From Paratractidigestivibacter sp963605405 (GTDB lineage Bacteria; Actinomycetota; Coriobacteriia; Coriobacteriales; Atopobiaceae): 64,000 nucleotides of DNA. The DNA is taken from contig CAVCUP010000010.1 of the NCBI GenBank assembly GCA_963605405.1, positions 1 through 64,000 on the forward strand, read 5' to 3'. Below the pieces are notes generated by a model. The model searched no databases. It had not been told where the DNA came from and saw nothing but the letters and a program-made list of their open reading frames with translations. The first letter of the stretch is position 1. Every line of letters starts with the position of its first letter. Shown piece after piece: positions 35,680 to 44,086 of this stretch. The translations under genes were made by a program, and so were the position numbers.

Positions 35680-35793
35680 TGCATCGTTTTTGGAGTTAAT
35701 AATACTGAATATGCATCGTTTTTGGACCATTTTGAAGGTGGAAATGCATCGTTTTTGGACTCGCACATGCATGGATATGCATCATATTTGGGG
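35680..35793. promoter_or_regulatory. Four evenly spaced 16-bp direct repeats upstream of DUF4143 gene
   Basis: TGCATCGTTTTTGGA-type repeats start at 35680, 35711, 35744 and 35777 (last one degenerate: ATGCATCATATTTGG). Spacings of 31, 33 and 33 bp are about three helical turns, placing all copies on one DNA face. They lie 22-135 bp upstream of the ATPase start and are candidate operators; read as codons three of them give MHRFW/MHHIW at 11-residue spacing. Confidence 0.75.
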
Positions 35794-35795
35794 CA

Positions 35796-36282
35796 GGGAG
35801 GTCCGGACGAATAGTTGGACGCCTCGGCGTCCGGTTAGGAGTCCGAATGTACGACAGGGAAACGGTCGAGCTCGCGCTGCTCGGCCTCTCGGAGGGCATG
35901 TCCGCGGCGGAGGTCGCCAGGGACCTCGGCCTGGCCGGCACGACGGTGCGCGACTGGGCCAGCGGCGTGCTCCCCCGCTCCGTCACCGGCAAGGCGATAG
36001 ACTCATCTCGTAGGAGAAGGGCCGGGAAGAGAGCCGAGGAGGCCGGGCAACGCGCGCGCCGAGGGCTTCTTCGGCACGCTCAAGCGCGACTTTCTTCGAG
36101 GCCCGCGACTGGACGGGGGTCGGGTTCGAGGAGTTCCGCCGTCGGCTCGACGAGTACATCGAGCGGTACCGGAGCTCGAGGCTGAAGAAGTCGCTAGGAT
36201 GGAAGACGATCCGGCGGCATCGCGAGGAGCTGGGCTGCGCGACGTGAGCCCGGTTGGTCCGGAAAAACGTCCGAGGTCCCCT
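35796..36282 (+). mobile_element. Internally deleted IS3-family remnant
   Basis: Imperfect terminal inverted repeats (left GGGAGGTCCGGACG; right ends CGTCCGAGGTCCCC) bound about 487 bp. The N-terminal helix-turn-helix of the first transposase protein is readable from ATG 35847 (VELALLGLSEGMSAAEVARDLG). It then jumps to the C-terminal end of the integrase (EGFFGTLKRDF, and after a frameshift YIERYRSSRLKKSLGWKTI). Most of the transposase is missing, so it cannot move on its own. Confidence 0.8.
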
Positions 36283-36318
36283 CCGTGAGCAGACTGCTCA
36301 ATTATTAATGACCACGCC

Positions 36319-36346
36319 GCTCAATTCCTGTTGACAAAACACACCG
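36319..36346 (+). repeat. 28-bp direct repeat, left copy (island boundary)
   Basis: A 28-bp sequence starting GCTCAATTCCTGTTGAC and ending at ACACACCG occurs identically at 46533-46560. The two copies bracket the methyltransferase/Z1 island. Here it follows the IS3 remnant; there it abuts a 5'-truncated IS3 transposase. Confidence 0.9.
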
Positions 36347-36753
36347 GCCAGTGCGCGCCCGAGCATGCCGTGCCCTTGTGCTCGGAAGCCAACCGGGGCT
36401 CGTCCGCCCGCGCGTCGCTTGCCTGCGCTTGGTTGCCGTTACCTTGCGGCGGCTCGGCGGGCCACCCTTTGCCCCGCGCCCGCGCGTCATCAATTCCGCC
36501 CTGTCGTCAATGTGAGGCGTCGCAAGCGCATCCGGAACACGCTGAGGCGCATCTGAATGAGACATCCCAATGCATAGGATGAAGGACGTCGAGCCGTGCT
36601 GCACACCCTTCCATCAGGCAACTAACGTATTGGTCATAGAACATGAGAGGCGTAAACTAATAAAATTTCTGAATTTAACGAATTATCCCTGGACGCTTAG
36701 CTCCCATCCTGGTAGCCTGGAACTCCAAGATATGCGTTTGGAGAGGGTTAGCA
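36347..36753. other. Gap without a recognisable gene
   Basis: The first ~200 bp are very GC-rich and resemble the surrounding chromosome; composition turns A/T-rich from about 36600, which marks the start of the island. I find no convincing coding sequence; the promoter of the methyltransferase gene should lie in 36640-36750. Confidence 0.5.
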
Positions 36754-38295
36754 GTGATTCCTGTTATCGACTTATTTGCAGGGCCAGGCGGCCTTGGAGA
36801 AGGCTTTTCATCCCTTCGAGATGCCGATAACAAACCCGTGTTTCAAACGATTATGTCCATCGAATGCGACAGCCAAGCTCATCAGACGCTAAGGCTTAGA
36901 TCGTATCTGCGCAAACTTGCAAAACCCGATGGGACGTTGCCTCGCGTGTATCTTGAATACATGGAAAAGCATGACGCTGAGTCCTTCAAGCGTCTTATTG
37001 ACTATCGTCCTGAAAAATGGAAAGCGGCCTGCGAAGAAGCTCTTTGCGATAAGCTTGTCGACGGCGACGACCGCTTAGTCAAGCTTGGGCGCCAGCGCGT
37101 CACCGACTGGTTCAAAGATCATGATAGGGGGCCCTTGGTCCTTATTGGCGGGCCTCCATGCCAAGCCTACTCCCTTGTAGGCAGATCTCGTCGCAAGCAT
37201 GACGATACATTCGAAGATGATCCTAAACACACGCTCTATCGCTGTTACCTCTCGTTCATCAACGCTCTCAAGCCCGATATCTTCGTCATGGAGAATGTCA
37301 AAGGCCTCCTTTCCGCAAAGCACGAAGGACACGGTGTGTTTTTTCGCATTTGCAAGGATATGGAAGAGGCAGGCTACAGCATCCATTCCCTCACTACCGA
37401 AACCCCCGAAACCCCGAAAGATTACGTGGTCGAAGCCGAGCAGTACGGAATACCCCAAATGCGCCACAGAGTCATTCTCCTTGGCGTGAAGAACGGCTCA
37501 GGAATCGAGCCGGGCACGTTAACAAAAAGACGCACTTTCACGCTTGGGGCGGCTCTCCGCGGGCTGCCTAAGTTGCGCAGCGGGTTCTCAGAACGCAATA
37601 AAGGCTGGCGTGATATGAACTGGGCCGAGTATGTCAACTCCGCAGCGAAAGAGCTCGAAGCCAGTGGAAAGTGCGACGATCTCGCGCAGATTCTCGACAG
37701 GGTCATTTCTCGCTATGCCCCAAAGTCAACTTCAAAAAACAAAATCGAATCAACCCACAATCGCTACGAAGAGTGGTACAGGGGAAGGCTTGGCAGAAGC
37801 CGGGTTCTCACGAACCATGAATCTCGCTCGCACTTAGCAAGCGATCTCAACCGTTATCTGTTCTGTGCTGCATACGCTGAAAAATACGGCACTCCAGCGC
37901 GCCTAGAAGAGTTCCCGGACCCATTGCTTCCTAATCACAAAAATGTCCAAGAAGCAAAATCGACCGGGAATTACAAGTTCAACGACCGTTTCCGCGTACA
38001 AGTTTGGGGAAGGCCGTCCACGACCATCACTTCGCACATAGCCAAAGACGGACACTATTACATCCATCCGGACCCGACGCAATGCAGGAGCCTGACGGTA
38101 CGCGAGGCTGCCAGGCTGCAGACGTTTCCCGACGATTACCTCTTTGAAGGCAATAGAACATCTCAGTACACGCAGGTGGGGAACGCAGTACCGCCGCTAC
38201 TTGCTCAGCAAATAGCGGCGGTGGTTGCAAATGCCTTAGGGAGAGAGGCTCACGGTTTTTACGAGAGACTCACAAGCGCGTCCTCTTGTTCTTAA
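36754..38295 (+). CDS. DNA (cytosine-5-)-methyltransferase of MutL/Z1-type R-M system
   Basis: C5-cytosine methyltransferase of 513 residues. Motif I is VIDLFAGPGGLGEGF, motif IV is GGPPCQAYS with catalytic C136, motif VI is MENVKG, motif VIII is QMRHRVILLG. After a longer variable target-recognition part come REAARLQTFPDDY (IX) and QVGNAVPPLLAQQIA (X). It starts at GTG 36754 with GGAGAGGG upstream; no earlier start fits. It is convergent with the AIPR gene and overlaps its 3' end by 26 bp. In systems of this make-up it is the modification enzyme for the GHKL/Z1/nuclease module on the other strand. The gene is more A/T-rich than the chromosome around it. Confidence 0.92.
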   Translation: MIPVIDLFAGPGGLGEGFSSLRDADNKPVFQTIMSIECDSQAHQTLRLRSYLRKLAKPDGTLPRVYLEYMEKHDAESFKRLIDYRPEKWKAACEEALCDKLVDGDDRLVKLGRQRVTDWFKDHDRGPLVLIGGPPCQAYSLVGRSRRKHDDTFEDDPKHTLYRCYLSFINALKPDIFVMENVKGLLSAKHEGHGVFFRICKDMEEAGYSIHSLTTETPETPKDYVVEAEQYGIPQMRHRVILLGVKNGSGIEPGTLTKRRTFTLGAALRGLPKLRSGFSERNKGWRDMNWAEYVNSAAKELEASGKCDDLAQILDRVISRYAPKSTSKNKIESTHNRYEEWYRGRLGRSRVLTNHESRSHLASDLNRYLFCAAYAEKYGTPARLEEFPDPLLPNHKNVQEAKSTGNYKFNDRFRVQVWGRPSTTITSHIAKDGHYYIHPDPTQCRSLTVREAARLQTFPDDYLFEGNRTSQYTQVGNAVPPLLAQQIAAVVANALGREAHGFYERLTSASSCS

Positions 38296-40354
38296 GACGG
38301 TAGGGGCAGCCGGCTTTGCGCAGCCGTCTCATCAAATTGACGAGAGCGGCGGACTGTTTATCGGAAGGTATTTTGCTTGGGATAGCGCTAGCGCATTGCA
38401 AAATCCCCCGCTCCTTGTCGGTGGCCTCGCCCTCTTTTATGCACCAATTAAGGACGCTCTTCCAAAAATCGCCACCCGCCTCACAAACAATGGTCTGCGC
38501 TTCGATTCCGTTCAGGGTTTTTTGATCGCGGGAACCCTCCTGCTGGATGCCCTTTTCCTCATCAAGATCGATTAGCTCGCCAATCCACTCTTCATCCCAA
38601 TTAACGGACTTCTTCTTGAGCGTATCCCAGCACTTTTGCTGCTTTGCCCATTCGGAAATGTTGCGGTAGCCCGTTGCAGGGTGCATCAGCACATCATGAG
38701 CTGCATCTGCTGCTTGTCCGAGCGCTCGCTCAAACGCAGGCGAGAGTGCCTGTTGGTTCCAAATACCGAGAAAATTAACCGCTTTGCCAGCAGAAACGGC
38801 GGCGTTTGCGAGAGCTCCAACGGCAAGAACAACATGTTGCGAGCGATAGCTGCCTGTTTCCCACCAATCCCGCGATTGAACAATCTTCCCCGTGCGATCA
38901 AAGATAATTTTTTTTGCAACTAGGTATTTGAAGTATGCCTCATTGAATTGCGTGTCATCTTTGTCCCAGAGATCTTTTATGACCCGAGCAAACTCGGAAA
39001 AGTTTTTCTGGGCGCCGCGGTTAACAAGATATGCTTTATCGGTCCAGAGCATAAGATACTTAGCCAAATCCGTTTTCGTGAAGGACTGAGCCTTCGGATA
39101 CTCCGCAGCAAACTTTCGTTTCTGTGCAGGGGTGAGGTAAGTTTGCTTGTCGCGGTACGAACCTCTTGCACGTTCGTAGAACCACTTCGTCTGCGTGAAA
39201 CTATTTGCTCGCATGGGGGCAAGTATTCTTTGCGAAAAATGTTCAATTCTAACATGGTAAGGATGGTTCGCAAAGAAATCAGCTGAGGAGACTTTATTCT
39301 GACTGTTGGCATATTCGGATATTCTGGGCACGAGGTCAATTGCCTCTTCGGGGCTAACGATGCTGAGCTTCATCTGGACAAAAACACGGTCTAAACTTTT
39401 TCCGGCCTTATATGCGGCATAAATCGATGCGGTTGTCTGCCCGCCATTAACGATCTGCAGATTCTCGAGACCGTCAATCAAGAGCCCGTCGGTCCCCTCC
39501 TCTGTTTCGATGCTCTCAGCAGTAGCCGTTATTCCGTTGTTGAACGAAAAGAACAACTCCGGCTCGTCCTCGAGAGTCCGTTTGATGCCCTTATTGACAT
39601 TGCTCCTCGCTTGAAGAAAAACGCGCACATTCTGCTCTAGAAGTCGCGCTCCCCAGCGATCATAGATATGTGCCAGATCGATGCCGGGTATCGCAGCGAG
39701 GTAGACCTTGTTCTTATCTTTTGGCGAGCTTGCAAGAAGAGCACGTATTGGACCGGTCGGAAGCTCATGAAAGTCAATGAGCAGCTTCTCCCGCTCGCGA
39801 CCAGATTCAATGAGATTTCCAATCCGCGCAAGATCCCAAACGTTATAAACGACTTCCTTGCCGAGAATACTCTCGGCGCCTTTTCCCGAGACCCTTTGAC
39901 TCAGCTTTTTGTTAGTAAGAAGGTAAAGGCTGATACGATCGATGCCGTCCCAGCGGGAGTTAATCAAATCGGCGAGCCCAAAGCCAGGGTCTGTCGGCTC
40001 GAGGGATTCTCTAAAATGAGAATCCCTCGCCTTGATGACGAATTTCTCAAGCCGCCGAAAATCCGCCTCCATCTCAGTATTTGTCAGTGTAGCCAAAGCG
40101 GCATCTTGGTTGAAGTCGAGGACAATTAGCCCAAGTATCTTTCTGCTCGACTCAAGCGGATCGCCACAATAACCGTCAACTCTTATGCCGGTTCTTTGGC
40201 AAAAAGAGGGGATAGCTTCATCGAACTCCCCGGCATCGCAGAGATACTCAGTGACGAAATCGAAAAAGACGTCGTCCTTGTAGACTCCTTCCGAATCTGC
40301 CCTATTCTTAACCTCTTGGAACAGCTCCGCTTGGAACGACGTTAGATCTATCAT
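38270..40354 (-). CDS. AIPR family (abortive infection phage resistance) protein
   Basis: Protein of 694 residues with the AIPR core FSFNNGITATAESIE and, after a short gap, LENLQIVNGGQTTASIYAA, both highly typical of the family. AIPR proteins are named after phage abortive infection loci and also occur in restriction-modification islands; the biochemical activity is not settled. ATG 40354 has GAGGTG at good spacing; GTG 40363 would overlap the previous gene by four bases and is the alternative. It is the last gene of the four-gene minus-strand operon GHKL ATPase - Z1 - PD-(D/E)XK - AIPR. Confidence 0.9.
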   Translation of the reverse strand: MIDLTSFQAELFQEVKNRADSEGVYKDDVFFDFVTEYLCDAGEFDEAIPSFCQRTGIRVDGYCGDPLESSRKILGLIVLDFNQDAALATLTNTEMEADFRRLEKFVIKARDSHFRESLEPTDPGFGLADLINSRWDGIDRISLYLLTNKKLSQRVSGKGAESILGKEVVYNVWDLARIGNLIESGREREKLLIDFHELPTGPIRALLASSPKDKNKVYLAAIPGIDLAHIYDRWGARLLEQNVRVFLQARSNVNKGIKRTLEDEPELFFSFNNGITATAESIETEEGTDGLLIDGLENLQIVNGGQTTASIYAAYKAGKSLDRVFVQMKLSIVSPEEAIDLVPRISEYANSQNKVSSADFFANHPYHVRIEHFSQRILAPMRANSFTQTKWFYERARGSYRDKQTYLTPAQKRKFAAEYPKAQSFTKTDLAKYLMLWTDKAYLVNRGAQKNFSEFARVIKDLWDKDDTQFNEAYFKYLVAKKIIFDRTGKIVQSRDWWETGSYRSQHVVLAVGALANAAVSAGKAVNFLGIWNQQALSPAFERALGQAADAAHDVLMHPATGYRNISEWAKQQKCWDTLKKKSVNWDEEWIGELIDLDEEKGIQQEGSRDQKTLNGIEAQTIVCEAGGDFWKSVLNWCIKEGEATDKERGILQCASAIPSKIPSDKQSAALVNLMRRLRKAGCPYRLKNKRTRL

Positions 40355-40359
40355 TAAAA

Positions 40360-41346
40360 TCACCTCAGCGCTTGAATCATTACGCTCTGATTGACTTCGT
40401 ATTCAGCGCAGTAATCAAGATCAATCTTATATGTAACTGCCCCTACCCCAGGGGGACATGAACTTGAATCGATTCGCGGAAATGCATCTTTGACCTCGTA
40501 TGTTTCGATTATGCCTTCACTCCATAGAGTTTGAGAATAGTCATCTTCCGGGAAATACCCAGCATCCGCAAGCTTCTCTTGAAAATGTGCGAGGTCCATT
40601 GGATTGTCGAACATCGCCTGGACATCATTCACAATGTCGGTAAGACTGAAAGCCACTTTATCGTCGAACGTAGTGCTGTTTAGCTCAACAACGTACAAAA
40701 AGAGCTTCTCGCTAGCATTGATGTTGAGCTGCTCTTCTGACGATATTCTGATCTCCGAATTAGACGATCCACGCTTGCTTTTCGCCTCAACGAAAACTTG
40801 CCCATAGCCGAAATCTCGTTTTGTACGTTCTGGGCCAGTCCACCCACCTAAGGCATCCCCTGCTTCATAGACGGCGGCCGCGACTCGCTTCAAGAAGAAA
40901 AGCTCTCCGATAAGCCCCTTTTGCTGCTCAGGCGAGAGCGGTCCCCTTCCGGGCCTAAGAAAAGACGCCCATTTCTCCAGTCTCATCAGAGTCATTTTTC
41001 TCACACTGGAGAAAGGTACCTGTTGTATGGAATCCGCAATATCCAAGCAAAGTCGCAAGAATAGGGACTTCATATCCCAATCCTGAAGCTCAAGCAGGAT
41101 GGAACGGCTTTCTTCAAGGTCGCAGATGGAGATATTTTTGAACCTAGGCAACTCTAGGTTTTTTGCCTTCTCGTCTCCGTATTCGACAAGTAACGCGGGA
41201 AAACCGGAGCGTCCTTTCGCCCAATAAATCTTTTTCGCAGCGGGATTGATATCGCTGGCAACCATTCTTGTATTGTAGGCGCCTCTGCCATCCGATCTGG
41301 GCAATTCATCCCAAGGGCTATCGCTAGTCATCTTCATAGTCGTCAT
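40360..41346 (-). CDS. PD-(D/E)XK motif protein (DUF4420), predicted restriction nuclease
   Basis: Protein of 328 residues with a nuclease core: an early Glu in KGLIGELFFLKRV, then RTKRDFGYGQVFVEAKSKRG, giving the Asp and the ExK of PD-(D/E)XK nucleases. DUF4420 members are the predicted DNA-cutting subunit of Z1/GHKL restriction-modification systems. The start ATG 41346 (GAGGA upstream) lies inside the last codons of the Z1 gene, a 23-bp overlap that implies coupled translation. Active-site residues look intact. Confidence 0.88.
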   Translation of the reverse strand: MTTMKMTSDSPWDELPRSDGRGAYNTRMVASDINPAAKKIYWAKGRSGFPALLVEYGDEKAKNLELPRFKNISICDLEESRSILLELQDWDMKSLFLRLCLDIADSIQQVPFSSVRKMTLMRLEKWASFLRPGRGPLSPEQQKGLIGELFFLKRVAAAVYEAGDALGGWTGPERTKRDFGYGQVFVEAKSKRGSSNSEIRISSEEQLNINASEKLFLYVVELNSTTFDDKVAFSLTDIVNDVQAMFDNPMDLAHFQEKLADAGYFPEDDYSQTLWSEGIIETYEVKDAFPRIDSSSCPPGVGAVTYKIDLDYCAEYEVNQSVMIQALR

Positions 41347-44086
41347 CACTATCCTCAGGCTCAGGCATCAAATTTTTTAGCGTCATATAATTAAGGACGT
41401 AGGTGACCGGCTTTGTCTGCTTGTCAGTGTGCGGAAAGCTAATACTCCAGCCATAATTACATTCCTGTACATCCCACGAACTCCACCATAAGGGGGGCTT
41501 TTTCCCGTCTTCCCTCTTCTCCTCAATCTGTTTCTCGCCAAAACGAACGCAAATCGGGTGCAGGACAAGCAACGGCCGCTTCCTCATTTGGCGATAGTAA
41601 AGGTCGGAGCAGCTCTTCGTATCGCTGCCGCTATGATCGGCGCGGTAACGGTCTTCAGCCGCCTTCTTCTCTTCTGCGCTCAGGCCTGCCGCCTCAACAC
41701 CACGACTGGATAAGCGATGCTTCTCGCCAACAACGATAACGCCATCACTCGAGGCGCTGCCGGGGTACCTTTGCTCCATGTTTACAACTGCGTACACAGG
41801 CAGGTCGATACTGCTGTTTGAATGAGATCCGTGAGCCAGAAGGACATCCCATTCTTTTAGCTCTCCATCAAGCTGCCGTTCGGCGATATAGCTCAGAATA
41901 GGAGCGGTTTGTGATTTCGGAGAATAGCCATCTTCGTTTTCATAGGCCTCCAAGAAATCCGCAACCAGCTCAACCGGGACATTTTTATAGAGGTACCTGT
42001 AGGGGCCGTCGCCGCCAAAGTCAGCATATTCTTTGATTTTGACAAGAAGATCGCTGATGGCCGCCTTGTTGTCAGCGACTATCTCTTTATCCCTGTTGAA
42101 TGCGATGGTCTCAACAAAACCCTCGTTCAAGTCGATGGGGGCCTGTCCCTTCTGGCCGGCACCCATCTTGTTCCGAGCGGTGACGGTCAACGCATCGGGA
42201 CTCTGCCGAATCTTGAGGACGTAGTTCTTTGGCGTGCGCTTAACTTGGCGCATGCTCCTGAGCTGATCGAAAAGATTCTCCGTGGAGTCAGCGACGAATT
42301 TGTACCAGCCAGCCGCTTGATCGGTCATCCAGACTCGGCAAAGGTCTTCATAGCCTGGTCTATAGCCAAACCAGCGTGCCATCTGCATCAGCGCGTCATA
42401 TGCCCTGGCGTTTCTCGAATAATAGGAGACGGTCAGGCCTTCAAGGGTCAGGCCACGAGAGAGTCTGTAACCACCAACCGCGATAACGCGCTCGTTCCTG
42501 TGCTCATAATCAAGGGCATCCCCAGAGTCGGTATTAATGCTCAAGACATGGTAATCGGGGTTATAGAGATGCTGCTGAATATCACTCCAGGGCAAACCAC
42601 AGTCTGCATATTCCCGCTCCCAAGTGTTTTTCAGGTCCCTCAGGTACACGGACGCTTTAAGCGCAGTATCTGGTTCTAGGGAACCATACGCCTTTGCCGC
42701 GGTGTTTAGCTCGATAAGGTAGTCTTCGACCAGGTTTCTCATGCAATTCTGAGGCTTCTTATAGGGAGACACGTTAACCATCATCGTCGAATGGAAATCA
42801 TTGTCGGAACGCAGCGCTCTTACCGTCGTCGCCAAGACAAAAGTTCGAATTGCAGCCTTCAAGCTTAGAGGCAGCATGAAGGGCTCGAAGTCGCTTTTAT
42901 GCTTTGCCGGGAGAATGTCATCTGAGTCTTCTATAAAGCGTAGATGCTTGTGGGTGGGCTCGTCGTAATCTCCGAATACCTTTTTGGCGCCGAAGTAATC
43001 TGAGGATTCCTCAAGGGTGTAGATGAAGTTACTTGGGAACAGGTCCTTACCGTATTCATCGCTGTCAACACTTGGATCAATCAAGACGTTGGCAAACGGC
43101 GTGGCAGTGTAACCGACATAGCAAGCCTTATTGAATAGGTTAAGAATATTTCGAATCTGCCCATTGATTCTAGTTGGCTCGTTTTCGCGCTTTTCCAGCT
43201 TGTACTTACCGTTGATTGAGGCATTGTCCGCCTCATCATCAATGAGGAGCAGAGGCTCATCCTGATTCCCGTTACTTTGCAGCCACTCATAAACCTGCTG
43301 GAGAGACTTGCTGTTCTTCTTGACCACAAACAGGAAGGGCTCGTTTGTCTGTGCGGTCTGGATACCTCTCAGCGTTTTAGCACGCGCAGTACTAAAATCG
43401 GCTTCTCTCGAGGTGCAGGCAATTGGGCGTCTGGCTTGACTTCCTTTGCCAACCCCAACCGGCTCTACATTGCAGTTCTCAATATTGAATCCAGTGAAGC
43501 CATCTTCAAGACGCGCTTGCGTCTGGTTTCTCAGGACGTTATGCACGCCTGCCATAACGATAATGATCCGGTATCCGGCATCCGCGGCGCGGCATATCAG
43601 CCCAATGTAATTTGCGGTTTTGCCCGATTGAACAGAAGCAACCACGAGGCCGCGTCTTGCAAAAGGCCCGATTTCTAGGGGATTAGCCATTAGGTCAAGG
43701 ATGTTGCGGCTATCTCTGTCAATTGACTTAACCGCGGCTGGCGCCCACTTCTTGTCTCGAACCAAGTAATTCCTATAGCGGTTCCAATAGAACCACTCAA
43801 TCGAGTTTTCTGCTTCGCCCAGCCAAGGATGGCTATCCTCATCTTTAAATTCAAAGCCGAGTTTTTTCTTGATTGTTAGCTCTGTACAGTATTTCTCTAC
43901 AAGATCGGAAATGATTTTATATTTATCGCACTCCTTTGCAATGGGGTAAGCAAAAGAAAACGCATCGTAGAGTTGGGAATAAGCCTTAATAACGTCAGAC
44001 TCTTCGGGAATGTCGTCGGCATTTCCGAGAGAGTCTCTAACCGCATTGTCAAGATAATTGACGAATTGCTCCTTCGTAGCATCCAT
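41324..44086 (-). CDS. Z1 domain superfamily 2 ATPase/helicase
   Basis: Large protein of 920 residues. Walker A is VVASVQSGKTANYIGL (150-160), Walker B is LLLIDDEADNASING, GYTATPFANV corresponds to helicase motif III, and the Z1 domain follows with VIAVGGYRLSRGLTLEGLT and ALMQMARWFGYRPGYEDLCRVWM. By family it is a DNA motor working with the GHKL ATPase. Its ATG directly abuts the stop of the GHKL gene (TAA-ATG), and its end overlaps the nuclease gene, so the operon is tightly coupled. Confidence 0.92.
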   Translation of the reverse strand: MDATKEQFVNYLDNAVRDSLGNADDIPEESDVIKAYSQLYDAFSFAYPIAKECDKYKIISDLVEKYCTELTIKKKLGFEFKDEDSHPWLGEAENSIEWFYWNRYRNYLVRDKKWAPAAVKSIDRDSRNILDLMANPLEIGPFARRGLVVASVQSGKTANYIGLICRAADAGYRIIIVMAGVHNVLRNQTQARLEDGFTGFNIENCNVEPVGVGKGSQARRPIACTSREADFSTARAKTLRGIQTAQTNEPFLFVVKKNSKSLQQVYEWLQSNGNQDEPLLLIDDEADNASINGKYKLEKRENEPTRINGQIRNILNLFNKACYVGYTATPFANVLIDPSVDSDEYGKDLFPSNFIYTLEESSDYFGAKKVFGDYDEPTHKHLRFIEDSDDILPAKHKSDFEPFMLPLSLKAAIRTFVLATTVRALRSDNDFHSTMMVNVSPYKKPQNCMRNLVEDYLIELNTAAKAYGSLEPDTALKASVYLRDLKNTWEREYADCGLPWSDIQQHLYNPDYHVLSINTDSGDALDYEHRNERVIAVGGYRLSRGLTLEGLTVSYYSRNARAYDALMQMARWFGYRPGYEDLCRVWMTDQAAGWYKFVADSTENLFDQLRSMRQVKRTPKNYVLKIRQSPDALTVTARNKMGAGQKGQAPIDLNEGFVETIAFNRDKEIVADNKAAISDLLVKIKEYADFGGDGPYRYLYKNVPVELVADFLEAYENEDGYSPKSQTAPILSYIAERQLDGELKEWDVLLAHGSHSNSSIDLPVYAVVNMEQRYPGSASSDGVIVVGEKHRLSSRGVEAAGLSAEEKKAAEDRYRADHSGSDTKSCSDLYYRQMRKRPLLVLHPICVRFGEKQIEEKREDGKKPPLWWSSWDVQECNYGWSISFPHTDKQTKPVTYVLNYMTLKNLMPEPEDSDDDYEDD

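Noticed and set aside
35680..35793. CRISPR array
   Set aside because: Repeats are only 16 bp with 15-17-bp spacers, four copies and no cas genes; phased operators fit better.
35690..36013. Protein starting in the 16-bp repeats and running into the IS3 remnant
   Set aside because: The first repeat is out of frame with the others, no ribosome binding site precedes it, and the 3' part is transposase in a wrong frame.
36305..36604. Minus-strand 99-codon open frame next to the left 28-bp repeat
   Set aside because: Basic, low-complexity composition and no ribosome binding site; it includes the 28-bp repeat in antisense.
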